From Spirochaetaceae bacterium (GTDB lineage: Bacteria > Spirochaetota > Spirochaetia > Treponematales > Breznakiellaceae): a stretch of DNA of 8,880 bases. Within the stretch, counting starts at the first letter, position 1; each line of letters opens with the position of its first letter. The notes under the pieces are model-generated. The model was not told the origin of the DNA and ran no database searches. It saw only the letters and a program-made list of their open reading frames with translations. Below, piece by piece: positions 1-5,233 of the stretch. Where the stretch lies: assembly GCA_031255115.1 (NCBI GenBank), contig JAIRTD010000276.1, positions 1 through 8,880 on the forward strand. The letters are read 5' to 3'. The translations under genes were made by a program, and so were the position numbers.

Positions 1-130
1 CAATGAAGGAAACTGCCGCCGCCTACCCGGATGGGGAAACCGCCCTCTACGAATACATCAGCGGCCTGCTTCTAAAACCTTCTGAGACGGTCCTAGAGGG
101 GTCTAGAACGGACGAAGAATCAAAAAAGGT
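1..130 (+). repeat. Primase-gene repeat, copy 1 (direct)
   Basis: This is a direct copy of 6263-6392 with 8 mismatches and no gap over 130 bases. It probably extends left of the window. Bases 98-130 also match 4759-4791 exactly in inverted orientation. The divergence argues against an assembly duplication. Confidence 0.85.
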
Positions 131-233
131 AAAAACATACGGCAAAGCCCCGGAAGGGCCGCCACAAGGCCGGGAAACACACTGTAGAGGATTTGAACGA
201 ATGGCGGAATATGCGAAGGGGAGGACGGCATAA
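1..233 (+). pseudogene. Truncated primase paralogue (N-terminal remnant)
   Basis: The reading frame is open from the left edge and ends at TAA 231-233, so the gene probably starts outside the window. Its first 130 bases match 6263-6392 of the intact primase gene at 122 of 130 positions, equivalent to residues 48-90 of that protein. Similarity continues weakly to the GPP of residues 98-100. After that the frame carries an unrelated tail of about 20 residues and stops, so the whole catalytic primase domain (DxD, SGGYH) is absent. Six of the eight substitutions change an amino acid, which fits loss of constraint. The stop overlaps the helicase start (TAATG, 231-235), so the frame may still matter for translational coupling even if the protein has no function. 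An internally deleted primase is the simplest reading; a small new protein is possible. Confidence 0.7.
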
Positions 234-1477
234 TGACAGATAACATAAGGGAAAAAGAACGGACATTTTTAGGCTGCCTTTTGGGCGCAAGGCCGGGGGA
301 ACTTCCCGCCTTAAGTATAAAAAGCCATTTTTTTGACGACCCGGTAAACGGACGCATATACCAGGCTTACTGCAAACAGAGGAAAGAGGGAACCGCCCCA
401 AGCATTCTAACATTGACAGGTGATTCGGACCTTGCCGACATCGGGGACGCGTACATTGCCGGGCTTACCAACTATTCGCCGCCCGCCATAAACATTCCGC
501 ATTACGAATCCGAGATCATACAGGCATACAAAAAGCGGACGTTTAAACAGGCATTGGAAAGAGCACTGGAAAAGATCAGAGCGGATGGTTACGCCGGGGA
601 TGTTGACCCAATAATCCGGGAGTTCATGGCGCTCATGGCTGGCGCTATGAATGACAAAAATGAGAGAAGCATAAAAACAGCCGGGGAACTGCTGGCCGCC
701 GAGTACCCGCCGATCAACTGGATTTTTAAGGGGCTTATCGGCGAAGGTCTGACCATGCTGAACGGAGCGCCGAAAATCGGCAAAAGCTGGTTTGTCCTGG
801 GGGCCGCCCTGGCCGCTTCACAGGGAGGCTGTTTCCTGGGAAGCGCCGGTTACCAACCCCAAGAACCCATAGAGACATTATACATAAGTCTTGAGGACAC
901 GGAGCGCCGCCTAAGCGACCGCCTGAAAAAACTAAATGCCAACACCAGAAACGACAAGCTACGAATAACTACAACATGGAAAGATAATACCCAGGGGCTT
1001 GATAACTACCTGGTCGAAAACCCGGATACCGGGTTTGTCATCATCGATACCCTGGGCCGCTTTATCGGTCCGGGGCTTGACGATATGAACGACTACGCCG
1101 CGACCGTGAACGCCATATCCCGGATCAAAAAAATTGCGGATAGCAGGGAAACCGCCATCTTGATTGTCCACCACGCCCGGAAAGGGGGAAACAGCGAAAA
1201 GGATTCTGGGGACTGGATGGACGCCGCCCTGGGGAGCGCCGGGATCGCGGGGAGCGCGGACGCTTCGATTTTCATAACAAAGCCCAGACCAAAAAGCGGT
1301 AAAGACAAAGCCCCGGAGTTATGGGCAACCGGCAGAGACGCAGGGGACATCCACCATGTTTTGAAGTTTGACGCCGATTGCGGATGGACCATTGATAGCA
1401 CGCCAAGACAGGGCAACAAAGAACTTGCCAAAGGTAAAACAGGAACCGGAACAAATTTTGATTGGAGTAAGGTCTGA
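233..1477 (+). CDS. Replicative helicase: DnaB-type N-domain plus RepA/AAA_25-type ATPase
   Basis: This is a 414-residue RecA-fold ATPase, probably a cytoplasmic hexameric helicase that unwinds the plasmid origin. Residues 5-110 resemble the DnaB N-terminal domain (EKERTFLGCLLG, then FFDDPVNGRIYQAY). The ATPase core has Walker A GAPKIGKS (178-185), the ISLEDTERRLSDRL block typical of RepA/AAA_25 proteins (218-231), Walker B VIID (269-272), HHARK (313-317), a GSAGIAGSADAS sensor-like block (335-346) and a GRD near 367-369. RSF1010 RepA, a member of this group, is only about 280 residues; the extra length here is the N-domain. The start is supported by GGGGAGG at 218-224 and by the TAATG overlap with the upstream remnant. 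The stop TGA overlaps the next ATG (1475-1479), so helicase and initiator are probably cotranslated. DnaB-style versus RepA-style action cannot be settled from sequence. Confidence 0.82.
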   Translation: MTDNIREKERTFLGCLLGARPGELPALSIKSHFFDDPVNGRIYQAYCKQRKEGTAPSILTLTGDSDLADIGDAYIAGLTNYSPPAINIPHYESEIIQAYKKRTFKQALERALEKIRADGYAGDVDPIIREFMALMAGAMNDKNERSIKTAGELLAAEYPPINWIFKGLIGEGLTMLNGAPKIGKSWFVLGAALAASQGGCFLGSAGYQPQEPIETLYISLEDTERRLSDRLKKLNANTRNDKLRITTTWKDNTQGLDNYLVENPDTGFVIIDTLGRFIGPGLDDMNDYAATVNAISRIKKIADSRETAILIVHHARKGGNSEKDSGDWMDAALGSAGIAGSADASIFITKPRPKSGKDKAPELWATGRDAGDIHHVLKFDADCGWTIDSTPRQGNKELAKGKTGTGTNFDWSKV

Positions 1478-2631
1478 TGAAAGATATAAGCAAGCAACTT
1501 GAAAACATGCCGCGGAAAATTTCCAGCGCAGTCACAACCCCGCAGGTATTTCATAAAGAACGCCACGAAAAAGGCGTTGATTACTACAAGGAAGTTACAT
1601 ACACCTCGGACGGTGATATGATTTTCAATGGTAAAATCCAAAAGGAAAAAATAAGCATTTCAAGAGCCACGTGTAATTTTTCCGGGGCCTACCCTTATCT
1701 GTTCGATGTTATATCCTACGTTTGTACCCACGCCAAAGAAGCAATTATTGAGGCCGATAATTATTACAGTGTTACCATTCCCTACGAAAAATTTCTTGAA
1801 TTTGCCCTTGATGATTGTACCGGGCAGTTACGGTATTTACAAAATGAACTCTACAGACTGGACAAAGCAAAACAAAGCAAGTTAATCGCCCTCAATGAAA
1901 ATACAAGCCTTTATGCGTTACCGGTGGTTTTGGCATATAAAGCAGGAGACCGCCCTCTAGCCCAAAAGGGGAAAAGAGGAGCAGAACAGTTAGGGGCGGA
2001 AGTCCACCAGGAAATTCAGATACTTTTTTTGAAGTGTCTTTTTCAAGACATCAAAGAAAACAATAATCGCTATATTGATTTTCCCAAGGCATTATTTGCC
2101 AAACTAAAATCTGTAGAAAAAGCATTTGAAAATAAATATGTTTTCAAGGAACCGATAACCGGATTAAACCGCCTTGTAGACAAAAAAGAACTCCAAAGAC
2201 TTATAAAAAAATATGAATTAATAACCGATATATCCGACTTGAAACCGCTAGACGGGGCTATCACCGCAGAGATTGTATACAAACTGCTTAACTATTTTCG
2301 GATTCATGACAATTCACAAAGTGAAAAAATCAGATTAAAAGGCATCGACATTTTAAAACATTGCGCCCCTCAATACATTCAGACCAGAAAAAATAGACAG
2401 GGAACCAGTATCGATTATTACCAAGACACAGACGAAGCTAAAGCATTTTTGATGCTTTTAACTATTGCCATAAATGAAGTATGCCGGGCTGGGATACTTA
2501 ATGCCTTACCGGAAACTAAAATGAGAAACCTCATAACCCATATTGAAAATGTGGGCAGTGGGGATATTCTCATTTATTATGGTAATCGGAAGAAAAAGCC
2601 CTTTTTTATAGCGCATAAGCGTCAATGTTAG
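1477..2631 (+). CDS. Probable iteron-binding replication initiator (RepC-like position)
   Basis: The product has 384 residues and I do not recognise its family by motif. The role is inferred from position: it is translationally coupled to a RepA-like helicase and ends 50 bp before tandem 22-bp iterons, as initiator genes of theta and IncQ plasmids often do. It is rich in Lys, Asn, Ile and Tyr, has no membrane segment or signal peptide, and ends in a basic tail (NRKKKPFFIAHKRQC). Base composition differs from its neighbours: 2041-2100 has 19 G+C of 60 by hand count, against 38 of 60 at 3901-3960 in the integrase. This suggests a separate origin or different constraint. The start ATG 1477 follows GGAG/AAGG at 1463-1472. 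Alternatives are a DNA-binding accessory protein or another Rep type such as Rep_3. Confidence 0.6.
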   Translation: MKDISKQLENMPRKISSAVTTPQVFHKERHEKGVDYYKEVTYTSDGDMIFNGKIQKEKISISRATCNFSGAYPYLFDVISYVCTHAKEAIIEADNYYSVTIPYEKFLEFALDDCTGQLRYLQNELYRLDKAKQSKLIALNENTSLYALPVVLAYKAGDRPLAQKGKRGAEQLGAEVHQEIQILFLKCLFQDIKENNNRYIDFPKALFAKLKSVEKAFENKYVFKEPITGLNRLVDKKELQRLIKKYELITDISDLKPLDGAITAEIVYKLLNYFRIHDNSQSEKIRLKGIDILKHCAPQYIQTRKNRQGTSIDYYQDTDEAKAFLMLLTIAINEVCRAGILNALPETKMRNLITHIENVGSGDILIYYGNRKKKPFFIAHKRQC

Positions 2632-2681
2632 CCGATAATGTCGCCCAAGTTTCAAGGGAATTTTACAATCCTTTTTAGCCG

Positions 2682-2760
2682 AACAGGTGATACATTTTAC
2701 AGGAACAGGTGATACATTTTACAGGAACAGGTGATACATTTTACAGGAACAGGTGATACA
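2682..2760 (+). repeat. Tandem 22-bp iterons (three full, one partial)
   Basis: Three identical 22-bp units occupy 2682-2703, 2704-2725 and 2726-2747, and the first 13 bases of a fourth occupy 2748-2760. Each unit starts AACAGGTGATACA, continues TTTTAC and ends AGG. Exact tandem units of two helical turns beside a Rep gene are the usual form of initiator-binding iterons, which often also control copy number. Confidence 0.9.
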
Positions 2761-2778
2761 AAAACGGCCATTTCCTGA

Positions 2779-2797
2779 TAGGATCCAATAGATCCTA
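2779..2797. repeat. Inverted repeat TAGGATC-N5-GATCCTA in origin region
   Basis: Perfect 7-bp arms TAGGATC (2779-2785) and GATCCTA (2791-2797) enclose the loop CAATA. It lies 18 bp after the iterons and just before a larger stem-loop, so it may be a protein site or a single-strand initiation hairpin. No T-run follows, so it is not an obvious terminator. Confidence 0.6.
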
Positions 2798-2801
2798 AGC
2801 G

Positions 2802-2840
2802 CATGACCGGGGGGCTTTTTTAAAGCCGCCCCCCGGCATG
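2802..2840. repeat. 39-nt GC-rich stem-loop in origin region (ssi-like or terminator)
   Basis: CATG (2802-2805) pairs with CATG (2837-2840), CCGGGG (2807-2812) with CCCCGG (2831-2836), and GGCTTT (2813-2818) with AAAGCC (2822-2827). The loop is TTT, with one bulged A at 2806 and a 3-nt bulge at 2828-2830. No T-tract follows on either strand. Size and position recall the single-strand initiation hairpins of IncQ plasmids, but it could also end transcription of the rep operon. Confidence 0.55.
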
Positions 2841-3026
2841 GGGAGAAAGAAGAAAGAGCCTGTTTTCCGGCAATGATAGTCCGCACCTCGGATGGACCCG
2901 ATGTTTCTAAGGTGTCGTTTGTTAATTCTTTATATAGCAAGGAATTAGCAATTTATATGCACTGGCCCTGTCTTGCTGGGAAACTCGGATTGATAAAACG
3001 CCCTTTTTTTCCAGTTTGTAATGACT

Positions 3027-3054
3027 CTTCTAAAGACCTTCTAAGGTCTTCTAA
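3027..3054. repeat. Three phased CTTCTAA heptamers over a perfect hairpin
   Basis: CTTCTAA occurs at 3027-3033, 3038-3044 and 3048-3054, that is, 11 and 10 bp apart, about one helical turn each. The middle copy is the centre of a perfect inverted repeat AAGACCTT-CT-AAGGTCTT (3033-3050). Phased repeats on a palindrome suggest a protein-binding site. Confidence 0.5.
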
Positions 3055-3233
3055 CGTCGGGGACGGAATACGCCCTTGACGGGCTACCGCCCCGCCATTG
3101 AACTCCTGGGTTTCCTTCTTGCCTAGTGTATCTACAGAGCTATATAGACGGTATGAGCCGGGAACCCACAGAGCCGCCTCCCTTCCCCCTGCTTCCCCTT
3201 GGGGCGGGACGCCCGCCGCCACCGCCCCGGAAA

Positions 3234-3272
3234 ACGGTGTAAAAAACGGTGTAAAAAACGGGGAGAAAACGG
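3234..3272 (+). repeat. Short 12-bp tandem repeat
   Basis: The 12-mer ACGGTGTAAAAA is repeated exactly at 3234-3245 and 3246-3257. Two degenerate continuations keep an ACGG at 3258 and 3269, so ACGG recurs at 12, 12 and 11 bp. It lies 40-75 bp upstream of the recombinase promoter. It may be a binding array or simple slippage. Confidence 0.55.
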
Positions 3273-3309
3273 CGGGGGTTCCTTTTTGCCGGGTGTGGTT
3301 AATAACCCC

Positions 3310-3338
3310 TTGACGCTTGTCCTATAATGTTATATTAT
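3310..3338 (+). promoter_or_regulatory. Sigma70-type promoter of the recombinase gene
   Basis: The -35 box TTGACG (3310-3315) and the -10 box TATTAT (3333-3338) are separated by 17 bp. A start of transcription near 3345 leaves a short leader before the ATG at 3382. The -10 box lies inside a perfect inverted repeat, so the promoter is probably controlled. Confidence 0.6.
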
Positions 3339-3344
3339 AGGACA
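3318..3344. promoter_or_regulatory. Operator-like perfect inverted repeat over the recombinase promoter
   Basis: The arms TGTCCTATAAT (3318-3328) and ATTATAGGACA (3334-3344) are perfect 11-bp complements around the 5-bp centre GTTAT. The repeat covers the spacer, the -10 box and the probable transcription start, the classic place for a dimeric repressor. Which protein binds is unknown; the ribbon-helix-helix-like protein encoded at 5234-5545 is one candidate. Confidence 0.6.
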
Positions 3345-3365
3345 CATGGGAAACAAAAAAAACCC

Positions 3366-3375
3366 AGAGGAGGAA
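3366..3375 (+). promoter_or_regulatory. Shine-Dalgarno that sets the recombinase start at 3382
   Basis: GAGGAGGAAA lies about 8 bases before ATG 3382. An in-frame ATG at 3346 sits at the predicted transcription start and has only a cramped AGGA, so 3382 is the better start. Confidence 0.75.
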
Positions 3376-3381
3376 ACTGAC

Positions 3382-4335
3382 ATGACCGCAATCGCAGCCC
3401 GAGCAGGGCAGGAAATAAGAGACCTGGCCGCAGCCTTGGCCGCCTTCCCAGCCCCGGACAAATGGACGCAGGATCAAAAAGCCCAGGCCGTACAGTTTGC
3501 CGCCTTACTGGAAACGGCGCAAAATATGATTGCCGTCAAAAACCTAGCCGGGATAGATTGGCAAGCAGAAAAGGCCGTATTCCTGGACAATGCCGGACGG
3601 ACGGGGAGCGCCCACACCCGTAGGGGCTACAGCGCCGCACTTTCCCGCCTGGACGCATGGGCCGCTCGGCAAGCCGTGAACCCTCTGGAATTGTCCCCCG
3701 CCCAGGCCGATGATTTTATTTACTCCCTCCGGGGCAGGGCCGCCGCATCCGTCCGCCTGGATGCATCCGCCGCTTCCAGTTTTTACACCTGGCTTGAACG
3801 CAGACACGCCGGAATTAAAAACCCTTTCCGGGGAACGAAAGCCCGCCCCGCGGAAAAGGCCGCAAGAGAAACCGCAATTCCAGAAGCCGGGGAAGTTGAA
3901 ACCATACTCCGGGAACTTCCCGCAGACCTGGCCGCCGCCGTTTCCGTTATGGCCTATAGGGGCCTCCGGGCCGGGGCCTTGCCTACCCTTTCCATTGCCG
4001 GGGGAAAGTACATCGGACGTAGTAAAGGCAAAGACATAAAAGGAACCATGCCGGCCCCGGTGCTTGAAAGAATAAAGGCCGCCGCCCTTCCCCTCCGGTC
4101 CCCTTTTGCCGGGCTGCTTCCAAACACCCTTGAACACCGGATCGCACGGGCCATTGAAAAACTGTTCAAAGCCGGAAAGGTAAAGGCCGCCTACTCCTGC
4201 CATGACCTCCGGCATTTTTTCGCAATCGCGGAGTACCGGAAAGACAACGACCTTTACCGGGTACAGAAACTATTGAACCACGCTTCAATAGCCGTAACAG
4301 CCCGCTATTTGAAGGGCCTTGGGGAAATCGAATAA
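3382..4335 (+). CDS. Tyrosine recombinase / integrase
   Basis: This 317-residue protein is a site-specific recombinase of the phage-integrase/XerCD family, which cuts and rejoins DNA through a phosphotyrosine. The N-terminal half (about 60-150) fits a SAM-like core-binding domain (HTRRGYSAALSRLDAWAARQ). The catalytic set looks complete: R196 in YRGLRAGALPTL, a beta-hairpin Lys (K215 or K217, GRSKGKD), HDLRH (H274, R277), H300 in LLNHASI and the nucleophile Y309 in TARYL. Length is normal for a small integrase or plasmid resolvase. It is transcribed alone from 3310-3338 under an inverted-repeat operator candidate, and a GC-rich hairpin follows the stop. It could resolve plasmid multimers, integrate the element, or move the repeats found on either side; no att site or tRNA end was found to decide. 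Confidence 0.9.
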   Translation: MTAIAARAGQEIRDLAAALAAFPAPDKWTQDQKAQAVQFAALLETAQNMIAVKNLAGIDWQAEKAVFLDNAGRTGSAHTRRGYSAALSRLDAWAARQAVNPLELSPAQADDFIYSLRGRAAASVRLDASAASSFYTWLERRHAGIKNPFRGTKARPAEKAARETAIPEAGEVETILRELPADLAAAVSVMAYRGLRAGALPTLSIAGGKYIGRSKGKDIKGTMPAPVLERIKAAALPLRSPFAGLLPNTLEHRIARAIEKLFKAGKVKAAYSCHDLRHFFAIAEYRKDNDLYRVQKLLNHASIAVTARYLKGLGEIE

Positions 4336-4344
4336 CGTCAGGGA

Positions 4345-4384
4345 GCAGGGGGCCGCCGTAGCCTTGTCTGCGGCGGCCCCCTGC
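4345..4384. terminator. Strong GC-rich hairpin after the recombinase gene
   Basis: Perfect 14-bp arms (4345-4358 and 4371-4384; GCAGGGGGCCGCCG and its complement) enclose a 12-nt loop. It starts 9 bp after the recombinase stop. There is no T-tract on either strand, so it is a non-canonical terminator at best; it may instead be a recombination or ssDNA structure. Confidence 0.5.
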
Positions 4385-4388
4385 CACG

Positions 4389-4531
4389 CCCCGTATACCT
4401 AAAAAAAACTAAGATAAAAACCGAGATAAACCTAGACAAAAAACAGCTTCTCCCGCCGCCGGTAACAGACCGCAACAAGAACCGGAAAGTGTTGGTACAA
4501 TACCCCGGATAAAGCCAGGCAAAGGTTAGGC
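4389..4531. other. Noncoding debris after the recombinase
   Basis: No gene is supported here. There is an A-rich run (4399-4447) with GATAAA twice. CCCCGTATACC at 4389-4399 recurs in part as CCCGTATAC at 4899-4907. An open frame from 4466 leads into the small ORF at 4532. Confidence 0.4.
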
Positions 4532-4645
4532 ATGACATTAGGAAAAGTCCCAAGTGGGACATTTGCAGAGAGACTTAATGAGGATGGGCCGGGCCGTAGG
4601 CTTAAAAAACAAGGCCTTTATAAACGGCATTGGTTGCAAAAATAA
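4532..4645 (+). pseudogene. Small ORF sharing a KVPSGTF segment with the DUF3102-like gene
   Basis: A 37-residue frame starts at ATG 4532 and ends at TAA 4643-4645. Its residues GKVPSGTF are encoded by the 32-bp repeat that also lies in the ORF at 4925-5146, but the rest of the frame differs. No good Shine-Dalgarno precedes it. It is best read as a broken fragment of a DUF3102-like gene or as chance coding around a DNA repeat. Confidence 0.3.
4541..4572 (+). repeat. 32-bp direct repeat with palindromic core, copy A
   Basis: It matches 4970-5001 at 30 of 32 positions. The core GTCCCA-AG-TGGGAC (4547-4560) is a perfect 6-bp-arm inverted repeat. Flanking sequence is not shared, so the identity is sharply bounded. 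Confidence 0.8.
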
Positions 4646-4660
4646 CCCGTCGAAGACGGG
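4638..4660 (-). terminator. Intrinsic terminator on the minus strand
   Basis: Read on the minus strand, CCCGTC-TTC-GACGGG (4660-4646) is followed by TTATTTTT (4645-4638): a 6-bp GC stem, 3-nt loop and T-tract. It lies downstream of the inverted primase scrap in that scrap's own reading direction, which suggests both came in as one piece. Confidence 0.55.
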
Positions 4661-4713
4661 CCTGATGGGGTTCCCGTGCCTCCCTTGATATTTCCTCCCT
4701 ATTGCTTCGTAGT

Positions 4714-4795
4714 GGCCTTGTGGCGGCCTTTCCGAGGCTTTGCCGTATTGGGGGGGGAACCTTTTTTGATTCTTCGTCCGTTCTAGACCCCTTCT
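4714..4795 (-). pseudogene. Inverted, frameshifted scrap of the primase gene (copy 3)
   Basis: The reverse complement of 4795-4714 aligns with bases 97-172 of the left-edge primase remnant. Bases 4791-4759 match 98-130 exactly over 33 bp, and after a small indel the block ending in GGCCGCCACAAGGCC matches again. The indel replaces 8 bases with 12 and includes a run of eight C, so the frame is lost. Copy 3 resembles copy 1 more than the intact gene (both read GGACGAAGAA and CCGCCACAAGG). It is probably left from an earlier rearrangement. Confidence 0.75.
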
Positions 4796-4872
4796 CGTGC
4801 GTCCTTCAGAACAGCGCCGGAAATGTACAAGCGGTCATACATTTGCAACTTTTGAGAATAGGAACCTAAACT

Positions 4873-4913
4873 ATGTCTCACAAGACATGCTAATTATACC
4901 CGTATACAACGGG
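4873..4913. repeat. Two small inverted repeats before the DUF3102-like ORF
   Basis: ATGTCT-CACA-AGACAT spans 4873-4888 and CCCGT-ATACA-ACGGG spans 4899-4913. The second ends in the possible Shine-Dalgarno of the next ORF, so it could affect its translation. Either may be chance. Confidence 0.35.
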
Positions 4914-4924
4914 GAACTAAACAG

Positions 4925-5146
4925 TTGCTGGATATTGCGCTTGAAACAGGCGAGTTGCTGGCGGGCGCTGGAAAAGTCCCAAGTGGGACATTTCCAGAGG
5001 GCACGTTTGATGAATGGTTGAAATCGAAAATAGAAGTTCCCCGAAGCACCGCCTATCAATACATCTCCCTTTACAACCACAAGAACCAGATAGCCGCCGC
5101 TAGTATTTCTAAGAATAAACTATTGACATTCTTGAATCACATTTGA
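4925..5146 (+). CDS. Small DUF3102-like protein, TTG start, possibly truncated
   Basis: The frame encodes 73 residues from TTG 4925, with GGGGAA at 4911-4916 as a plausible Shine-Dalgarno. The pattern (helix with ETGELLAGAGK, then FDEWLKSKIEVPRSTAYQYISLYNHK) resembles the compact helical region of DUF3102-type proteins found on plasmids and phages, in which a short wHTH-like segment ends in SxRTAxxYM. The frame is also open upstream to 4862, so the true N-terminus may be different or lost. Residues GKVPSGTF (15-22) are encoded by repeat copy B. The 3' end overlaps the promoter of the next operon (-35 at 5123), so transcription through this ORF would interfere with that promoter. A gene remnant is about as likely as a working gene. 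Confidence 0.45.
   Translation: MLDIALETGELLAGAGKVPSGTFPEGTFDEWLKSKIEVPRSTAYQYISLYNHKNQIAAASISKNKLLTFLNHI
4970..5001 (+). repeat. 32-bp direct repeat with palindromic core, copy B
   Basis: Partner of 4541-4572 (30 of 32 identical), 429 bp downstream. The palindromic core GTCCCA-AG-TGGGAC is at 4976-4989 and lies within the DUF3102-like ORF. Confidence 0.8.
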
Positions 5147-5152
5147 TATACT
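5123..5152 (+). promoter_or_regulatory. Strong sigma70-type promoter of the right-hand operon
   Basis: A consensus -35 box TTGACA (5123-5128), an 18-bp spacer and a -10 box TATACT (5147-5152) predict a start near 5159 and a leader of about 75 nt. It would drive the ribbon-helix-helix gene and probably the TA, primase and helicase genes behind it. The leader holds a weak GACA-N6-TGTC inverted repeat (5160-5173) right at the predicted start. Confidence 0.75.
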
Positions 5153-5233
5153 AATTAAAGACATTTGACTGTCATGGGAATTACATACCTACAGACCCCA
5201 TCTACCCCAGTGCACAAGACAGTAGGAGGAAAT

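Larger units (their letters stand above)
2632..2840. other. Candidate replication origin (oriV-like)
   Basis: This stretch lies directly after the initiator gene. It contains, in order, a short AT-leaning leader with the octamer TTAGCCGA twice (2628-2635 and 2675-2682), 3.6 iterons of 22 bp (2682-2760), a 7-bp-arm palindrome (2779-2797) and a 39-nt stem-loop (2802-2840). IncQ origins (RSF1010) have 3.5 iterons of 20 bp plus stem-loops where the primase starts synthesis; the resemblance is in layout, not in sequence. No DnaA box was seen. Confidence 0.6.
2841..3309. other. Noncoding stretch between origin and recombinase
   Basis: About 470 bp without a convincing gene. Open frames exist on both strands (for example 3098-3313 on + and 2953-3222 on -), but they use TTG or GTG starts without a Shine-Dalgarno and show no recognised domain. 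The stretch holds a hairpin with three CTTCTAA heptamers (3027-3054), a GC-rich segment (3170-3230), a 12-bp tandem repeat (3234-3272) and the short palindrome GGTTAATAACC (3297-3307) just ahead of the recombinase promoter. Confidence 0.5.

Noticed and set aside
1093..1641. Minus-strand 182-codon frame across the helicase/initiator junction
   Set aside because: It lies opposite two coupled genes, including the Walker B region, and has no recognisable feature.
2682..2760. CRISPR array
   Set aside because: The units are directly adjacent with no spacers, so they are iterons.
2953..3222. Minus-strand 89-codon frame between origin and recombinase
   Set aside because: GTG start without a clear Shine-Dalgarno and no known domain. 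The part TLEDLRRSLEESL looks protein-like, but it is the translation of the phased CTTCTAA repeats.
3098..3313. Plus-strand 71-codon frame with NGVK repeats
   Set aside because: TTG start without Shine-Dalgarno, low-complexity repeat, and its end overlaps the recombinase promoter.
3544..4215. Minus-strand open frame of 223 codons opposite the recombinase gene
   Set aside because: The + strand frame has a full tyrosine recombinase catalytic set; the minus frame is Gly/Pro-rich shadow sequence with no domain.
4338..4562. Minus-strand hydrophobic 74-codon frame after the recombinase
   Set aside because: It runs through the GC-rich hairpin and an A-rich run; the hydrophobicity comes from T-rich codons and there is no Shine-Dalgarno.
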